DNA of 64,000 nucleotides, taken from Amblyomma americanum (taxonomy: Eukaryota; Arthropoda; Arachnida; Ixodida; Ixodidae). Below are positions 1-9,318 of the stretch, piece after piece (position 1 is the stretch's first letter; each line of letters begins with the position of its first letter). The notes under the pieces were generated by a model. It was not told the origin of the DNA and ran no database searches. It saw only the letters and a list, made by a program, of their open reading frames with translations. The position numbers and the translations under genes are program-made. The DNA lies in assembly GCF_052857255.1 (NCBI RefSeq), contig NC_135500.1:103916048-103980047 (forward strand), given 5' to 3'.

Positions 1-249
1 TGAGTACTTTCCTAGCCCACTGCTTTCCCACCATTTTTCTCAATCGATCCTCAAATGCTATCTTACTATTAGATTCTCTGCTCTCGAATGACGCCCATAC
101 CATATCACCCCGTACCCCCTGATTGGGTGATTACCATGTGATCCCAAAGCTAGCCTCCCTAGGCCGCATTGTTTGATTTCTAACTCTGCTTCAACATCTG
201 GTCTCATGCACAGGACCGCATCGCCAAAAGTCAGACTAGGAACCATCAC
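1..249 (-). pseudogene. LINE ORF2 C-terminal remnant
   Basis: A short minus-strand open stretch (58-249) reads PSLTFGDAVLCMRPDVEAEL, a type of sequence I associate with the region downstream of the reverse transcriptase (RT) domain in LINE proteins of ticks. It lies on the same strand as, and 3' of, the RT fragment at 880-1620, as expected if both belong to one element interrupted by the SINE pair at 251-690. The piece is too short for a clade assignment. The link to the RT fragment is inferred from order and strand. Confidence 0.45.
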
Positions 250-250
250 C

Positions 251-690
251 CGCGTTTTTATGGAGGAAAAACGCTAAAGCGCCCGTGTGCTGTGCGATAT
301 CAGTACGCGTTAAAGATTCCCAGGTGGTCTAAATTATTCCGGAGCCCTCCACTACGCCACCTCTTCCTTTCTTCTTTTACTCCCTCCTTTATCCCTTTCC
401 TTATTATTAATTAATTGGTTTTTGGGGAAGTGGCGCAGTATCTGTCTCATATATTGTTGGACACCTGAACCGCGCCGTAAGGGAGGGAGTGAAAGAATAA
501 AGGAAGAAGGAGGTGCCGTACTGGAGGGCTCCGGAATAATTTCGACCACCTGGGGATCTTTAACGTGCACTGACATCGCAGAGCGCACGGGCGCCTTAGC
601 GTTTTTCCTCCACAGCCCGGTTCAGGTTTCCAACGATATGTGTGAGAGATACTGCGCCATTTCCTTTCCCCCAAAGTCAATTATTATTAT
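251..690 (+). mobile_element. SINE (host copy, split by a second SINE)
   Basis: The 5' part (about 251-402) and the 3' part (about 613-690) together match the layout of the SINE copy at 36006-36251: GCGTTTTTATGGAGG start, a CCAGGTGGTC block, a GGAGCCCTCCACTAC block and a TACTGCGCCATTTCC 3' block. It ends near an ATT-rich tail at about 675-695. The tRNA-like head is missing, so this copy is 5' truncated. About 210 bp of opposite-orientation SINE interrupts it. The family resembles tRNA-derived SINEs described from ixodid ticks. Boundaries are by eye and uncertain by about 10 bp. Confidence 0.75.
403..612 (-). mobile_element. SINE nested in opposite orientation
   Basis: Reading the minus strand from about 612 to 403 gives the same family: TGGAGGAAAAACGC start, CCCAGGTGGTCGAAATT core, GGAGGGCTCC complement block, TACTGCGCCACTTCC block and an ATTAATTAATAA tail. 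It sits inside the plus-strand copy, so the outer arms (about 262-400 versus 430-612) are complementary and a transcript through both could fold into a long imperfect hairpin. There is no tRNA-like head. The insertion order (this copy into the other) follows from the continuity of the outer copy. Confidence 0.75.
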
Positions 691-879
691 TAACCATCGC
701 CCCTCTCCAGATCCCCTTACCACTTCGTACCTATTGTTTCACAGTGCCCTGTCTTTCATGACAGCTGCATTCCAACTCGCTTTATTCATTACATATTTTT
801 CATGCTTTTCCGATACTCAGTACCGTTATTTAGCCACACCCCAAGATACTTGTACTAATCCACTACTTCTAGCGTGAAC

Positions 880-1620
880 TCCTGTATTCTATACTCGTCG
901 CCCTCACCATAAAATGTAAGGACTGCAGAGTTTTCCTTACTAAACCTGAAACCTTCCTTGCCTTCCTCCATACCGCATATGTCTTAATTTATGCCTATGT
1001 TACCTACTGCCAGTGATTAGCACCAAGTCATCCGCGTACATTACTCCTGGTAACGACTGTTTAATCCATTCGCCTTGCTTTTAAACATAAAGGTGGAGGC
1101 CTAGTCCGCTCCTGTCTTGTTTGGTCTGTTACCTTTTTAGGTACAACATGAACAACAACGGAGAGAGAGGACATCCTTGCCTCGGCCCCCGTTGTATTTC
1201 TATCAGTGCTCATATATTTTTCACTATTTTTAACTAGTCTATTACATTTATAGATAAATTTTAAAAAATTAGTTACTCCATCTTCCAATTCCAATGTGCC
1301 CAGAATGTCCCACAAATCCTCTTGAATGTCGTTGTCGTATGCTCGCCTGATGTCCACAAATGATAGCCATAGAGGCCTGTGTTCCTTTTCAGCAATCTCT
1401 AGACATTGCTCAATGAAAACAGATTGCCCTCTAATCTCCTTTGATTTTAGGAACCAATTTTTTAGCTCCCCCAACACCCCCTCGTTTTCCACCCAAGCCT
1501 GCATCCTGTCCTTTATAATTAGCATCCTCACCCTGCAAACAACAGACGTTATTGTTATTGGACGGCAGTTGTTTATGTCAGCCTTGCCCACCTTTCTCTT
1601 ATATACTGTCATGTAGTCGT
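880..1620 (-). pseudogene. LINE reverse transcriptase remnant
   Basis: The minus-strand reading from about 1617 contains NNCRPITITSVV, then LWLSFVDIRRAYDN (RT motif A region, carrying the first catalytic Asp) and DILGTLELEDGVTNFLK. After frame breaks a catalytic YADD box follows in VMYADDLVLITG (codons 1038-1027). RT of non-LTR retrotransposons copies the element's RNA at a nicked target. The conserved GLRQGCPLSP-type motif B is not readable, frames shift near 1150-1050, and stops follow the YADD box, so this copy is dead. It resembles an abundant tick LINE family. I cannot name the clade. Confidence 0.8.
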
Positions 1621-1806
1621 TGGTGCTAGCTCGACTCTGGACGGCAGAAAAACGCCAACACCGAGAAGCTCTGAGAAGATGCGACAGCACACCGGGACGG
1701 CGAGAGCGGAACGTCAGTTTCTTCTTCAGAGGCCTACAGCGTGGCCCACGAACTGAGTGGCGAACAGCCGCCGACTGGCTATTGTTGTAGACACGGCATT
1801 ACCTTC
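1621..1806. other. No recognised gene
   Basis: This stretch lies between the decayed LINE and the first LTR-like repeat. Open frames here are short and show no family resemblance. A direct host-gene reading is not supported. Confidence 0.5.
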
Positions 1807-2400
1807 TGTTAAGTTAGAAGCCCAAGGCGCCGGTGGGTCGTCTCCCCCTTTCGCCGGGATCTGCCATCTCCGTGGAAAGTCGAGGAGGGTTACTAAACGG
1901 CTTTCGGCTCTTGCGCCGACTCGTTGCGATGCATGCACTAGCCGCCACCACGTGCAGTTGGCTCCTCACCGCCTCGTGCTCTGCTGACCGGCTGTGCACG
2001 AGGGGTTAGAACAACGGCAGCGCGCCGCGCGCTTCGGACGCTGTCCAAGGCCGTGGGAAATGGGGAGTGGGGTCACGAACAGCCTCGTCCGGGTCGCAAA
2101 GAGCACGCCGAGTCTCTGTATCAGCCGGTTTTAAACAGCGTTTTTTATCTGCCTTTTTCTCACCCGCCTTGTATTTAGATCACGTCTTTAATAAATCCGT
2201 TTAGTTTTTAAGAAGTTGGAGTGACTGTTCCAACCGGTAACGTGTCGCCCGACGAGCGGACAAAGACACGAAGTGCTCTTCGTGCTGCTAACCGCCGTGT
2301 ATAGGATCACCAATCAATGTGCCATCGTCATCCACTGCTCGCGACGAGAAACCGACCGGTCCAATCCGGCCATCACAGAGAGGGTGTGGAAAGTTTAACT
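1807..2400 (+). repeat. LTR-like repeat, upstream copy
   Basis: Starts TGTTAAGTTAGAAGCCC and ends near AAAGTTTAACT. It is collinear over ~595 bp with the repeat at 5021-5623, sharing for example GGTTAGAACAA, TTTTAAACAGCGTTTT, the hexamer AATAAA at 2190-2195 (a possible polyadenylation signal), GTGCTCTTCGTGCTGCTAA and CCGGCCATCACAGAGAGGGTGT. The copies differ at many positions, so the insertion is old. A PBS-like site follows directly, consistent with a 5' LTR. No clear target duplication was found. Confidence 0.7.
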
Positions 2401-2417
2401 GGTGCCGAGACCAGGAT
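2400..2417 (+). promoter_or_regulatory. Primer-binding-site-like sequence
   Basis: TGGTGCCGAGACCAGG directly follows the upstream LTR-like repeat, where a tRNA primer-binding site is expected. It resembles the TGGTGCCGAAACC-type PBS I associate with BEL/Pao elements. That family link is from memory and not tested. The site is absent after the downstream copy at 5623, which supports a 5'/3' LTR polarity. Confidence 0.55.
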
Positions 2418-2689
2418 TGTGACGAAATGAAGCGCTGCGACTTCAGCGGCACCTCCGACTGGCGACTCCGCAGGCCGGGAAAACGTGGTGAGCCTGCTGT
2501 GAGCTCTTCGTTCCGGTTCCTCTTCTGCGCTTCAGGACGTGGCCTACGGCTGCCACGAAGCAAGTGCCATGTTCGACAGCCCGACAATAAAGTGAGTTTC
2601 CCCAGTTTCACTCTACTTGCCTCGGGAGTGCTTGAGCCGCAAGGTTAGAATAAAATAATGCACAATGGCTTCCTTCAGTTCGCGAAGTG

Positions 2690-2697
2690 GCTATGGC
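2690..2697. repeat. 8-bp target-site duplication, left
   Basis: GCTATGGC, repeated exactly at 3232-3239 on the other side of the MITE. Confidence 0.85.
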
Positions 2698-3231
2698 TAG
2701 AGTCACTAAATAAAGACTTAGAGTACCGTCACTGCAGCACGGCGGTAAGCAGGGGCGGCCATTTTGTTGTTTATCATTGTTGCCAGATTGCCGCTTCAGC
2801 GACCTCGCCGCTAACTTTGGTCCGGCCATTTTGTAAACAACGCTGTTAGCCACCCTGCGCTGCGGCGGGGATCGTAGCCGTACGGCATGGAAAGCGGAAA
2901 GCGCATGAAGCGTTTTCCATCATTCTGCGAGTTGAAACAGCCAACAACGCAGCAAAACGACATCCTCGTATACTCTTGTGCAGCTGAAATGCTGCGAGGC
3001 GCGGAATCCCTGGTCACTGAGTCGGTCACCGGCAGCACTCGCAGCGTCGCAGCACTAGGACTACCACAGTTGCCCGACTGAAAACGCATAAGCCACAAAA
3101 TGGCAGCCCCCATGAACCGTCGCAGTGTAAACAAATATCACGTGATGCAAACTGACCAATGATCGTGGCGGCGGCACAGAACAATAGGAGAAAAGAGTGC
3201 CGGTACTCTAAGTCTTTATTTAGTGACTCTA
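2698..3231. mobile_element. P-element-type MITE with 31-bp TIRs
   Basis: Positions 2698-2728 and 3201-3231 are perfect inverted repeats of 31 bp, beginning TAGAGTCACTAAATAAAG. They are flanked by direct copies of GCTATGGC at 2690-2697 and 3232-3239, an 8-bp target-site duplication. TIRs of 31 bp with 8-bp duplications are the known signature of P elements. The 534-bp interior keeps an antisense fragment of a THAP zinc finger, the DNA-binding domain found at the N terminus of P transposases. No transposase core is present, so it must have been mobilised in trans. It is inserted in the decayed LTR element. Confidence 0.85.
2868..2963 (-). pseudogene. THAP-domain N-terminal fragment
   Basis: The minus-strand reading from ATG 2963 is MSFCCVVGCFNSQNDGKRF followed by MRFP. 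THAP domains begin with a Met-x-x-Cys-x(2-4)-Cys pair and continue to a conserved Phe-Pro, all of which are visible here (C5, C9, F-P). The second zinc-binding half (Cys-x2-His after 35-50 residues) and the AVPTIF box are absent. The fragment therefore looks like the first part of a P transposase left in the MITE. An unrelated cysteine-rich frame is possible, but the P-type ends around it make the reading more likely. Confidence 0.65.
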
Positions 3232-3239
3232 GCTATGGC
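3232..3239. repeat. 8-bp target-site duplication, right
   Basis: GCTATGGC, matching 2690-2697. With the exact TIR ends this fixes the element boundaries at 2698 and 3231. Confidence 0.85.
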
Positions 3240-5010
3240 TATGTGTAGGGCGCTCAGCGCGCAGAAATATCAGAGGCCGAGGGAGCCAGAAAAAACGACA
3301 GAGGCGACGCTTATATTCGAGACCTGAAGAGCCAGTTACCGATAGTCGTAGAGAAACTCAGGCATGAGAGGAAAAGGATTGCTGAGGAGGAACGCTCACG
3401 GAGAGCGGCGCGTATTTTGCCTTGTCAGCGCAAAGCACGCTGATCAAACGCTGACCGAGGTAGTGAATTAAGAGGACAGCGGCAGCGGCATTCAGTCGGT
3501 GCCCACTGAGGCCAGCCAGAAGGAGTACCGTGTTCCTAAAGACAGTGCTGTGATCACTAGTGTCGAGCAGCAGCGCGCTGTGCAGTCAACCACGATTGTT
3601 GACACCGAAAAACAGTCTTTAATCCCCAAGGTGGAGGTTAGCTCAACGGACGTGCCACGCAAAAATTCGACGCGTGATAAGACTGCGTAGGTCAACTCTG
3701 GCGACGAAGCCGAGCATTTTGTTAGCGGTGCTAATGGCACTGATGAGCGCAACGACATGAACTGCTCGGACGGCCCGGTTGCCCCGTGTGACCTTTTGTT
3801 GCTAACTGAAGCGCCAGTAACCCGACAGAGTATTGCGAAAGCGTTATGTGCGTTTAAGCGACATGCGCAGCACTCACAACAGTGTCGAAGAAGCAAGCAG
3901 CACAGCTGGGTAGATTAGGCTATTCAGAGCTGGAGAACTTAGATTCGTCCAAAGCTGCGATAAGCCTGTCTGTAGATGCGCGGAATCTTAGCAGTGGTGA
4001 CGGCGAATTAGCCCCATAGCCTGAGAGAAGCGAAATTACACTGCCGCTGATAGAAGCGAACCGTGATCCATGCTGCGATCTCCGTGCGGGTCTTGGCGAC
4101 AGGTGGATCGCAAACCTAGAGGTCACTGGTGAAGAATTGGTTCAACTGACCACGCCACATTTTAAGAGGCCCTATATGTACAAGCATTTAGAGCCTTCCC
4201 TGAAGGCGCGCAGTCCATGTGCGCAGACGGTCAGCGACTCCACTGAGGGAGATGAGCGACACAACCGCAAAGCAGGCGAATGCGCGAATAGTGCACGCTG
4301 CAGCCCCTAATGTCCACTTTTATGAGACCAGACGGCATATCCGATCCTGGCGCCTATAGCGACGAACCCTTAATGTCCACAGCCTTTACCCACTCTGCCA
4401 CTGCCAGGTTGCGATAAGCGCAAAAATGCACCTGTGGCTCCTGCACACAATGAGGTAGTGGGTGAGAGTGGGGAACGCGAAGAGTTCACAGCTAAGAGAC
4501 ACTGAAAATGATTAGACTGGCTCATGGCAGTGTATTTATTTTGTCTTGTGTGCACCGTTCCCGTTGTGATGATACTTACTCCGTGTCTGACGAAGAGCAT
4601 CGTGTGATTGTCATACAGTCTTGCCCTCATCGGGACAATGTTGTGATGTATATGCAACTTCGTTAAAGCTGTGTAGTTTGTTTTCTTTATCCTGCATTCA
4701 CTGCAACAGTGTTGCATATATAATTTTTCTGATTTTACCAGACGGCGCATTTATGCTTGCCTGCCCATATCCGAGATGTGTAAATTAAGAATTGCGCTTT
4801 CATCTGCATGTCACAAGGTAGCTTTCTGAGCATTCTTTTTTCGCTATTTCTAGTAGGATGCCGAAGCGAAATTTTGTTGGTACAGCGCTCAGTGAGGGCC
4901 GGGTCACTTGTGCTCTTGCGAGTTTTTGTATTTTTTTGAGGGCCGTGTCCTTTGTGCTTTTATGGGCTTCTGTATGTTGTGTGTATGGCAAGTGTCCGCC
5001 CAAGATTCTT

Positions 5011-5020
5011 GGCGGGGAGG
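5011..5020 (+). promoter_or_regulatory. Polypurine-tract-like sequence
   Basis: GGCGGGGAGG lies immediately before the TGTTAAC start of the downstream LTR-like repeat, where the plus-strand primer of an LTR retrotransposon is expected. Confidence 0.45.
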
Positions 5021-5623
5021 TGTTAACTTAGAAGCCCACGGCCCCGGTGGGTCGTTTCACCCTTTCTCCGGGATCTGGTGTCTGCGTGGGAAGTCGAGGG
5101 GGGTTACTGAGTGGCGCGAAGCCCGCGCTGATCCTTTGGGATCTGGCGCCGACTCCTCGGGGTGCGCTAGCCACCACCGCGTGTAGATGGCGTCTCACCG
5201 TCTTGTCCCCTGCGGACCGGTCGTGCACAAGGGGTTAGAACAATGACAATGCGTCGCGCTCTACGCACCCTGCCCAAGGCCATGGGAGTTGGGGAGTGCA
5301 ACCACGAACAGCCTTGTCGGGGTCGCAAGGGGCGCGTCGAGTCTCTGTCTCGGCCACTTTTAAACAGCGTTTTCTAACGGCCCTATTGTCACTTGCCTCG
5401 AATTTCGATCCCGTCTTTAATAAATCGGTTTTGTTTCCAAGAAGTTGCTGCCCCAACCGGCAACGTATCGCCCGACGAGCGCACGAAGACCCAAAGTGCT
5501 CTTCGTGCTGCTAAATGCCGTATATACGATCACCAGCGAACGTGTTATCGTCATTCATCGCTCGCGACGAGCAACCGACCGGCCCAATCCGGCCATCACA
5601 GAGAGGGTGTTGAAAGTTTAACT
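5021..5623 (+). repeat. LTR-like repeat, downstream copy
   Basis: Collinear with 1807-2400, starting TGTTAACTTAGAAGCCC and ending GAAAGTTTAACT, with AATAAA at 5419-5424. It is preceded by a purine tract and not followed by the PBS-like site, as a 3' LTR should be. The high divergence from the upstream copy means it could also be a separate insertion of the same family. Confidence 0.7.
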
Positions 5624-5716
5624 CCCTCCCTCTCAGAAAGAACATCAGCCCGACGTTTTAACCATAAAATAGGGAGAAATGGAAATGAAAACTGAAAAAT
5701 GCGTGGCACTTAGCCA

Positions 5717-6109
5717 CTACATGTCTGGTGGATAATAGTGCTTTATCCGCACGACATGAACAATCTCCGGTCTCTGCTGACGGCGTGTAGTCCGGGAAAT
5801 CCCATCCAGAAGAACTTGATAGGTTATGCAGCCTAGCTCTCGGATAACTCTGTTTGGCCGAAATACTGCTTTAGCAGTTTTTCGGAAAGACCGCAGCCTC
5901 GATTTGGGGTCTATACCCACACTCTCGTCCGGGGCGAACGTAATCAGTCTGTAGCGGCGGTTGCAACGTCGGCCGTCACGGCCTTGTCGGTTCAGGATGC
6001 GCACTATCGCAATTAGTCGAGCTTCTTCAGCAGCTGATCTTGATGCATGACAATGTGCATTAATTTTATCGCCCAAAAGTGCCGTTTTACGTCGTGTGTA
6101 GATAAACAA
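5717..6109 (-). pseudogene. Ty3/Gypsy integrase C-terminal remnant
   Basis: The 130-residue minus-strand frame ends in RPEIVHVVRIKHYYPPDM and contains NRRYRLITFAPDESVGID and then FRPNRVIRELGCITYQVLLD. This matches the C-terminal integrase layout of Ty3/Gypsy polyproteins, RYNxRHRxVxFxPGDLVWV followed by the GPY/F module (FGPYRVLRRLSDVTYEV). The catalytic DDE core is missing and no LTR is visible beside it, so it is an isolated 3' pol fragment. It continues minus-strand upstream only with breaks. Confidence 0.8.
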
Positions 6110-6590
6110 AATTTGCCTGATCTGTTTAACTTTGCTGTCAGACTAGCAGAATCATTGTGCACATCATTTATTTGATTGTCCTGCAGCAGTCCTGTGTCAA
6201 CTTATTTGTGTCATTTCTTGAGTTCGACTGCAATTTATGCAGGGCGAGGTCATATGCTTGCTAGTCAAGGGGTATACATGTCTGTGCATGGCATGTGCAA
6301 TTCTGAGGTAAACAAGAGCAACTTTTGCTTTTTTTAATTTTTTTTTCTCACTAAGCAAATATTCAATATTTGATTCAATATTCGAAGCCATTTCTCTGCA
6401 TATTCATATTTGATTCGTATTCGAGAAATTAATATTCGCACCACCCTACCGTAAACCCTTTGGTGCAACATTATGCATATTATACGAAGTTAAAGTTCTA
6501 ACGTGGTCGCGATGCCCTATTCTTTTCTCAACAATTTTTTTCTAGCAAGCTCAGTGTTGGAAGGTTCACGTGGCAGCACAAAATGGCGTC
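6110..6590. repeat. AT-rich spacer with ATTCG-type repeats
   Basis: No gene is visible. At 6350-6440 the sequence is built from variants of ATATTCGATT/TTGATTCAATATTCG and ends in AATATTCGCACCACCC. This low-complexity motif looks like part of a dispersed repeat. The rest is AT-rich and unrecognised. Confidence 0.4.
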
Positions 6591-7290
6591 AATTCGAAAT
6601 ACCCTGGCGGGCAACCACCGACAAAAACATGCTACGCAGGTCGCAGCAGTGGTACGCTGTTAGCACCGGTGGAGTAGGGACGTCCGGAGTCGAACATCTT
6701 TGCGTGATCTTGCTCGATGGTTCGCACGAAGCGCGTTCCAGCCAATGTGCCTGGCTCAGTGCCAAGTCTTGTAGGATCATGTGCTGCAGATGGCCTACCA
6801 TTAAGGCGACACGCTAATAACTTTGATAAAGGTCGTTCGCAGCAAGAACCCGGCAGGTTTGAATTCATTGGAGCCCATGGTCAAAGTAGAACACTCAATT
6901 CATGCAACAGCAGGACTTGCGCAAAAGGTCGTTAAATGTGCACGCTTCCCGGTTGCAGCGCTCCACGAAACGCCGGTTACGACCTCCCGTGCGACGATCT
7001 AGAGCTCACGTTCTGCCGCTTCTCCTTGATTGTGCTGATCAGCTTCCGTACCGCTCGAATGTTGTTTCTCCTGGCTGCTTTAAAATGTCGTTGGTGCCGA
7101 CATGCAGAGCCGCTGTTGTCAAAGAGCGAGGGACGAAGTACAGCACGTACCTAGTGTCTTCAACAGTGGCTCCATTTTGAAAAATAAAGGCGGGAGTCCC
7201 GCTCCACTCAGGATGAAAGTGACTGTGAATGTGCTTGCTTTGGGCGTCGCTCATTACAGCTCTAGTTATTGAGGTACTTGGGAACATCTA
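6590..7290 (-). pseudogene. LINE ORF1-type SGNH/GDSL esterase remnant
   Basis: Minus-strand reading contains LHVGTNDIL (codons for GTND at 7098-7087), then after a frame break LISTIKEKRQNVS, further on NRRFVERCNREACTFNDLL, and finally a degraded version of a DGLHPS-type block before MVGHLQHMILQD. SGNH hydrolases carry a GxND block and a C-terminal DxxH block. Such esterase domains occur in ORF1 proteins of CR1-like LINEs. At least three frame changes and lost catalytic residues show decay. A host esterase pseudogene is a less likely alternative. Confidence 0.5.
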
Positions 7291-7623
7291 GGTGATATTC
7301 TTCGCCATGGTATTGTAAGGTGTCATGATAACAATATAAGGGATTTGATATTCTTTAAGGCAACTGATAAAAAAAATATATTAAGTTCGGGAAGTCACAT
7401 AGAAAACCTTAACGGATTTATTCAGCGTTTCGACCAGGAACTGGTCTTTCTCAGGAATGATAATACAGTGCATGGACACATCTTCTTATAGCATTTAACT
7501 TGCCCTGAGGGGGCTTGAAAAAAATAAAAGAAAGAAAAAGTGGAATAGAAATACACAGCAGAGGCACTGACGCAAAGCTGGGCGAGCAAAGATGCCGTGA
7601 CGCGTACGCACAAATTGACTACA
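7291..7623. other. Unrecognised; possible Penelope UTR
   Basis: No gene. The phrase GCGTTTCGACCAGGAACTGGTCTTTCTCAGGAA at 7425-7457 contains a short inverted repeat (GACCAG / CTGGTC) and resembles 'gtttcgaccg...cggtcttcttcagg' sequences I associate with ends of Penelope-like elements. This is weak and based on memory only. Confidence 0.25.
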
Positions 7624-7642
7624 CATAAACATGCGGTAAAAG
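7624..7642. repeat. SINE target-site duplication, left
   Basis: CATAAACATGCGGTAAAAG, matching 7860-7878 at 16 of 19 positions. The mismatches are transitions. Confidence 0.8.
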
Positions 7643-7859
7643 ACCGCCGCGGTGGCTCAGTGGTTATGGCGCTTGGCTGCTGACACTAAAGACGTGGGTT
7701 CGATCCCAGCCGCGGCGGTTGAATTTCAATGGAGGCGGAATTCTAGATGCCCGGGTACAGTGGGATGTCAGTGCACGTTGAATAACCCCAGGTGGTTGAA
7801 ATCTCTGGAGCCCTTCACTACGGCGTCCCTCATAGCCTGAGTCGCTTTCCAACAAAAAC
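7643..7859 (+). mobile_element. Complete tRNA-derived SINE
   Basis: A tRNA-like head carries a pol III A box, TGGCTCAGTGG (7653-7663), and a B box, GGTTCGATCCC (7697-7707), inside an acceptor-like CCGCCGCGG/CCGCGGCGG pairing. The body has the family blocks CCAGGTGGTTGAAATCTCTGG and GCCCTTCACTACGGCG. It is flanked by 19-bp direct repeats (7624-7642 and 7860-7878) that differ at three transition positions, so the copy has well-defined ends. Pol III transcription from the A/B boxes is expected. Mobilisation would rely on a LINE RT. Confidence 0.9.
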
Positions 7860-7878
7860 CATAAACATGTGGTGAGAG
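7860..7878. repeat. SINE target-site duplication, right
   Basis: CATAAACATGTGGTGAGAG, the partner of 7624-7642. Confidence 0.8.
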
Positions 7879-8640
7879 AGAGAGGCCGGGCTGGGCTGGC
7901 TACTACGAGAAAAAAAAATTGTGGTGTGGGATTTACAAAATAAGGAACGTGTCCGCCAATTGTGAGCGTCTGTAGCGTCTTCAATAATGCTAACCAGAGC
8001 ATCTCTTTTACCCACACCTACTAAACCTCTACGAACAGCTTTCTGAACGCCTATCTTCATATCTCGGTAAAACAGCTTGCCATCTCATTGTATAGAAAGC
8101 GCACAGACAAGAACCAAATACTTGCATTTCGAAAGTAACCACGTAAAACATTGCAAGAAAGGAACACCATTCAGCCAGGCTCTAAGATTTAAATTCATAT
8201 CTTCCCTAGAAGGGGACTTCGGTTCTGTGAGCCACTCCGCAAGTATTTGGTCCAACAGCGTTTCCGAAGCTCATCATCGACAGTGCCATGAAAAAAAAAA
8301 CTGCAGCACAAGACTGGCGTACAATCATAAATAGCACCAAGCCTGCGCAGACAAATTTTCCACTAATCTGATATTAACCTACTCGCCATCAGCACCGAAT
8401 GCGAACGTACATATGTACAATTTGCGCATACTTTCGCTCATTTCGACCCCATGGGGAAACAATTTGGCATCTGTAAGCTAAGTTGCACCATGCCAACGCC
8501 ACAAACCGGTGCTGTGAAGGGAAATGCACCCTGTGCGATTTCTCGCTCACTTTGCTGTTCAAATGTTTTTGACCAGCTGCAACTCGTTCTATTCTGCTCT
8601 TTATTTTTTAGACAGGAAACGCTACACACTAGTTTTTCAA
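7879..8640. other. No recognised gene
   Basis: Only short frames are present. A minus-strand stretch at 7935-8060 (MKIGVQKAVRRGLVGVGKRD, then ALVSIIEDATDAHNW) looks protein-like in composition, but I do not recognise it and it has no flanking support. Confidence 0.4.
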
Positions 8641-8890
8641 GCTGAAGATACCCCTGCCAGCCAGCCATGTGCTTCCGACGAAAGCGCTATAGGCGCTTCT
8701 GCCTCATAGGAGGCCGTTACACCTGCACCTGCTTCAGCAGAGACAGATTTCAACGAAATGTCGAATGTTCCGAAACTCCTTTCTTAATTGACAGATACAT
8801 TGAACTTAAGGACCTGGTTGGACAGAAAGGGCATTCAGCTATGTGTCTATCCCAGATTCTATGCTGCATGCTTGCAAACGCAGAATAAAA
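8640..8890 (+). pseudogene. Possible Myb/SANT-like ORF of a Harbinger element
   Basis: Plus-strand frames read EDTPASQPCASDESAIGASA, then EAVTPAPASAETDFNEMSN, and in a shifted frame FLIDRYIELKDLVGQKG. The last block resembles the start of Myb/SANT-like domains (LIxxYxELRDLVGxx) found in the second protein of PIF/Harbinger elements, which guides the transposase to the nucleus and DNA. The rest of the domain is not readable. It converges on the transposase pseudogene at 9319-10299, which fits one two-gene element, but the similarity is short. Confidence 0.35.
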
Positions 8891-9318
8891 TCCTCAAAAT
8901 ATGCTTTTGAGAAAAATGCGAGGACACCATCGCACTTGTCAAAATTTGTACTGAGCGGTTACTGTATTTGAATGTATTGGCATGCACTTGAACTTCTTCC
9001 TCCGGCTCCTTTGCAAGCATTGAAGGGGTCCAAACAGCTCATGACCAAATTTAATATGCTTAGTGATGTGAAGCGAATGAATGAGCAGTAAAAATCTTGT
9101 ACTTTCGTGTTATTTTACTTGTGTGCCTCGTCTCCCAGTTAGAAAGAAAACGTCCAGAGTATGTTTTCATATTTATTCACTCTAAATTGAACAGCACTAG
9201 GGTTCATGCAAGCACTATACAGAAATAGCATGGCAGTGGCATGACACCAACTTTCGGGAAACAAGACTCCTTAGCATTGCTGCTTTTGATTATATGCCGG
9301 CATATCCTCACTGTAGCC
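8891..9318. other. Spacer within or beside the Harbinger remnant
   Basis: AT-rich, with no readable domain. It lies between the 3' ends of the two convergent Harbinger-like frames. Confidence 0.4.

Larger units (their letters stand above)
2418..5010 (+). mobile_element. Decayed internal region of an LTR element
   Basis: Between the two LTR-like repeats lie ~2.6 kb, of which 542 bp are the P-type MITE and its duplicated target. Plus-strand frames from about 3480-3690 and 3862-4308 are open for 60-150 codons, separated by stops and frameshifts (for example SKKQAAQLGRLGYSELENLD near 3880-3945). They could be a gag-like remnant. No protease, RT or integrase motif is readable, so this is either a non-autonomous or a heavily deleted copy. 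From about 4310 to 5000 I see nothing recognisable. Confidence 0.4.

Noticed and set aside
1799..5630. Target duplication for the old LTR pair
   Set aside because: Sequences flanking 1807 and 5623 (CCTTC versus CCCTCC) are pyrimidine-rich but not a convincing direct repeat.
7643..7720. tRNA gene
   Set aside because: A and B boxes are present, but the sequence continues into a SINE body with flanking target duplications, and the cloverleaf is not complete.
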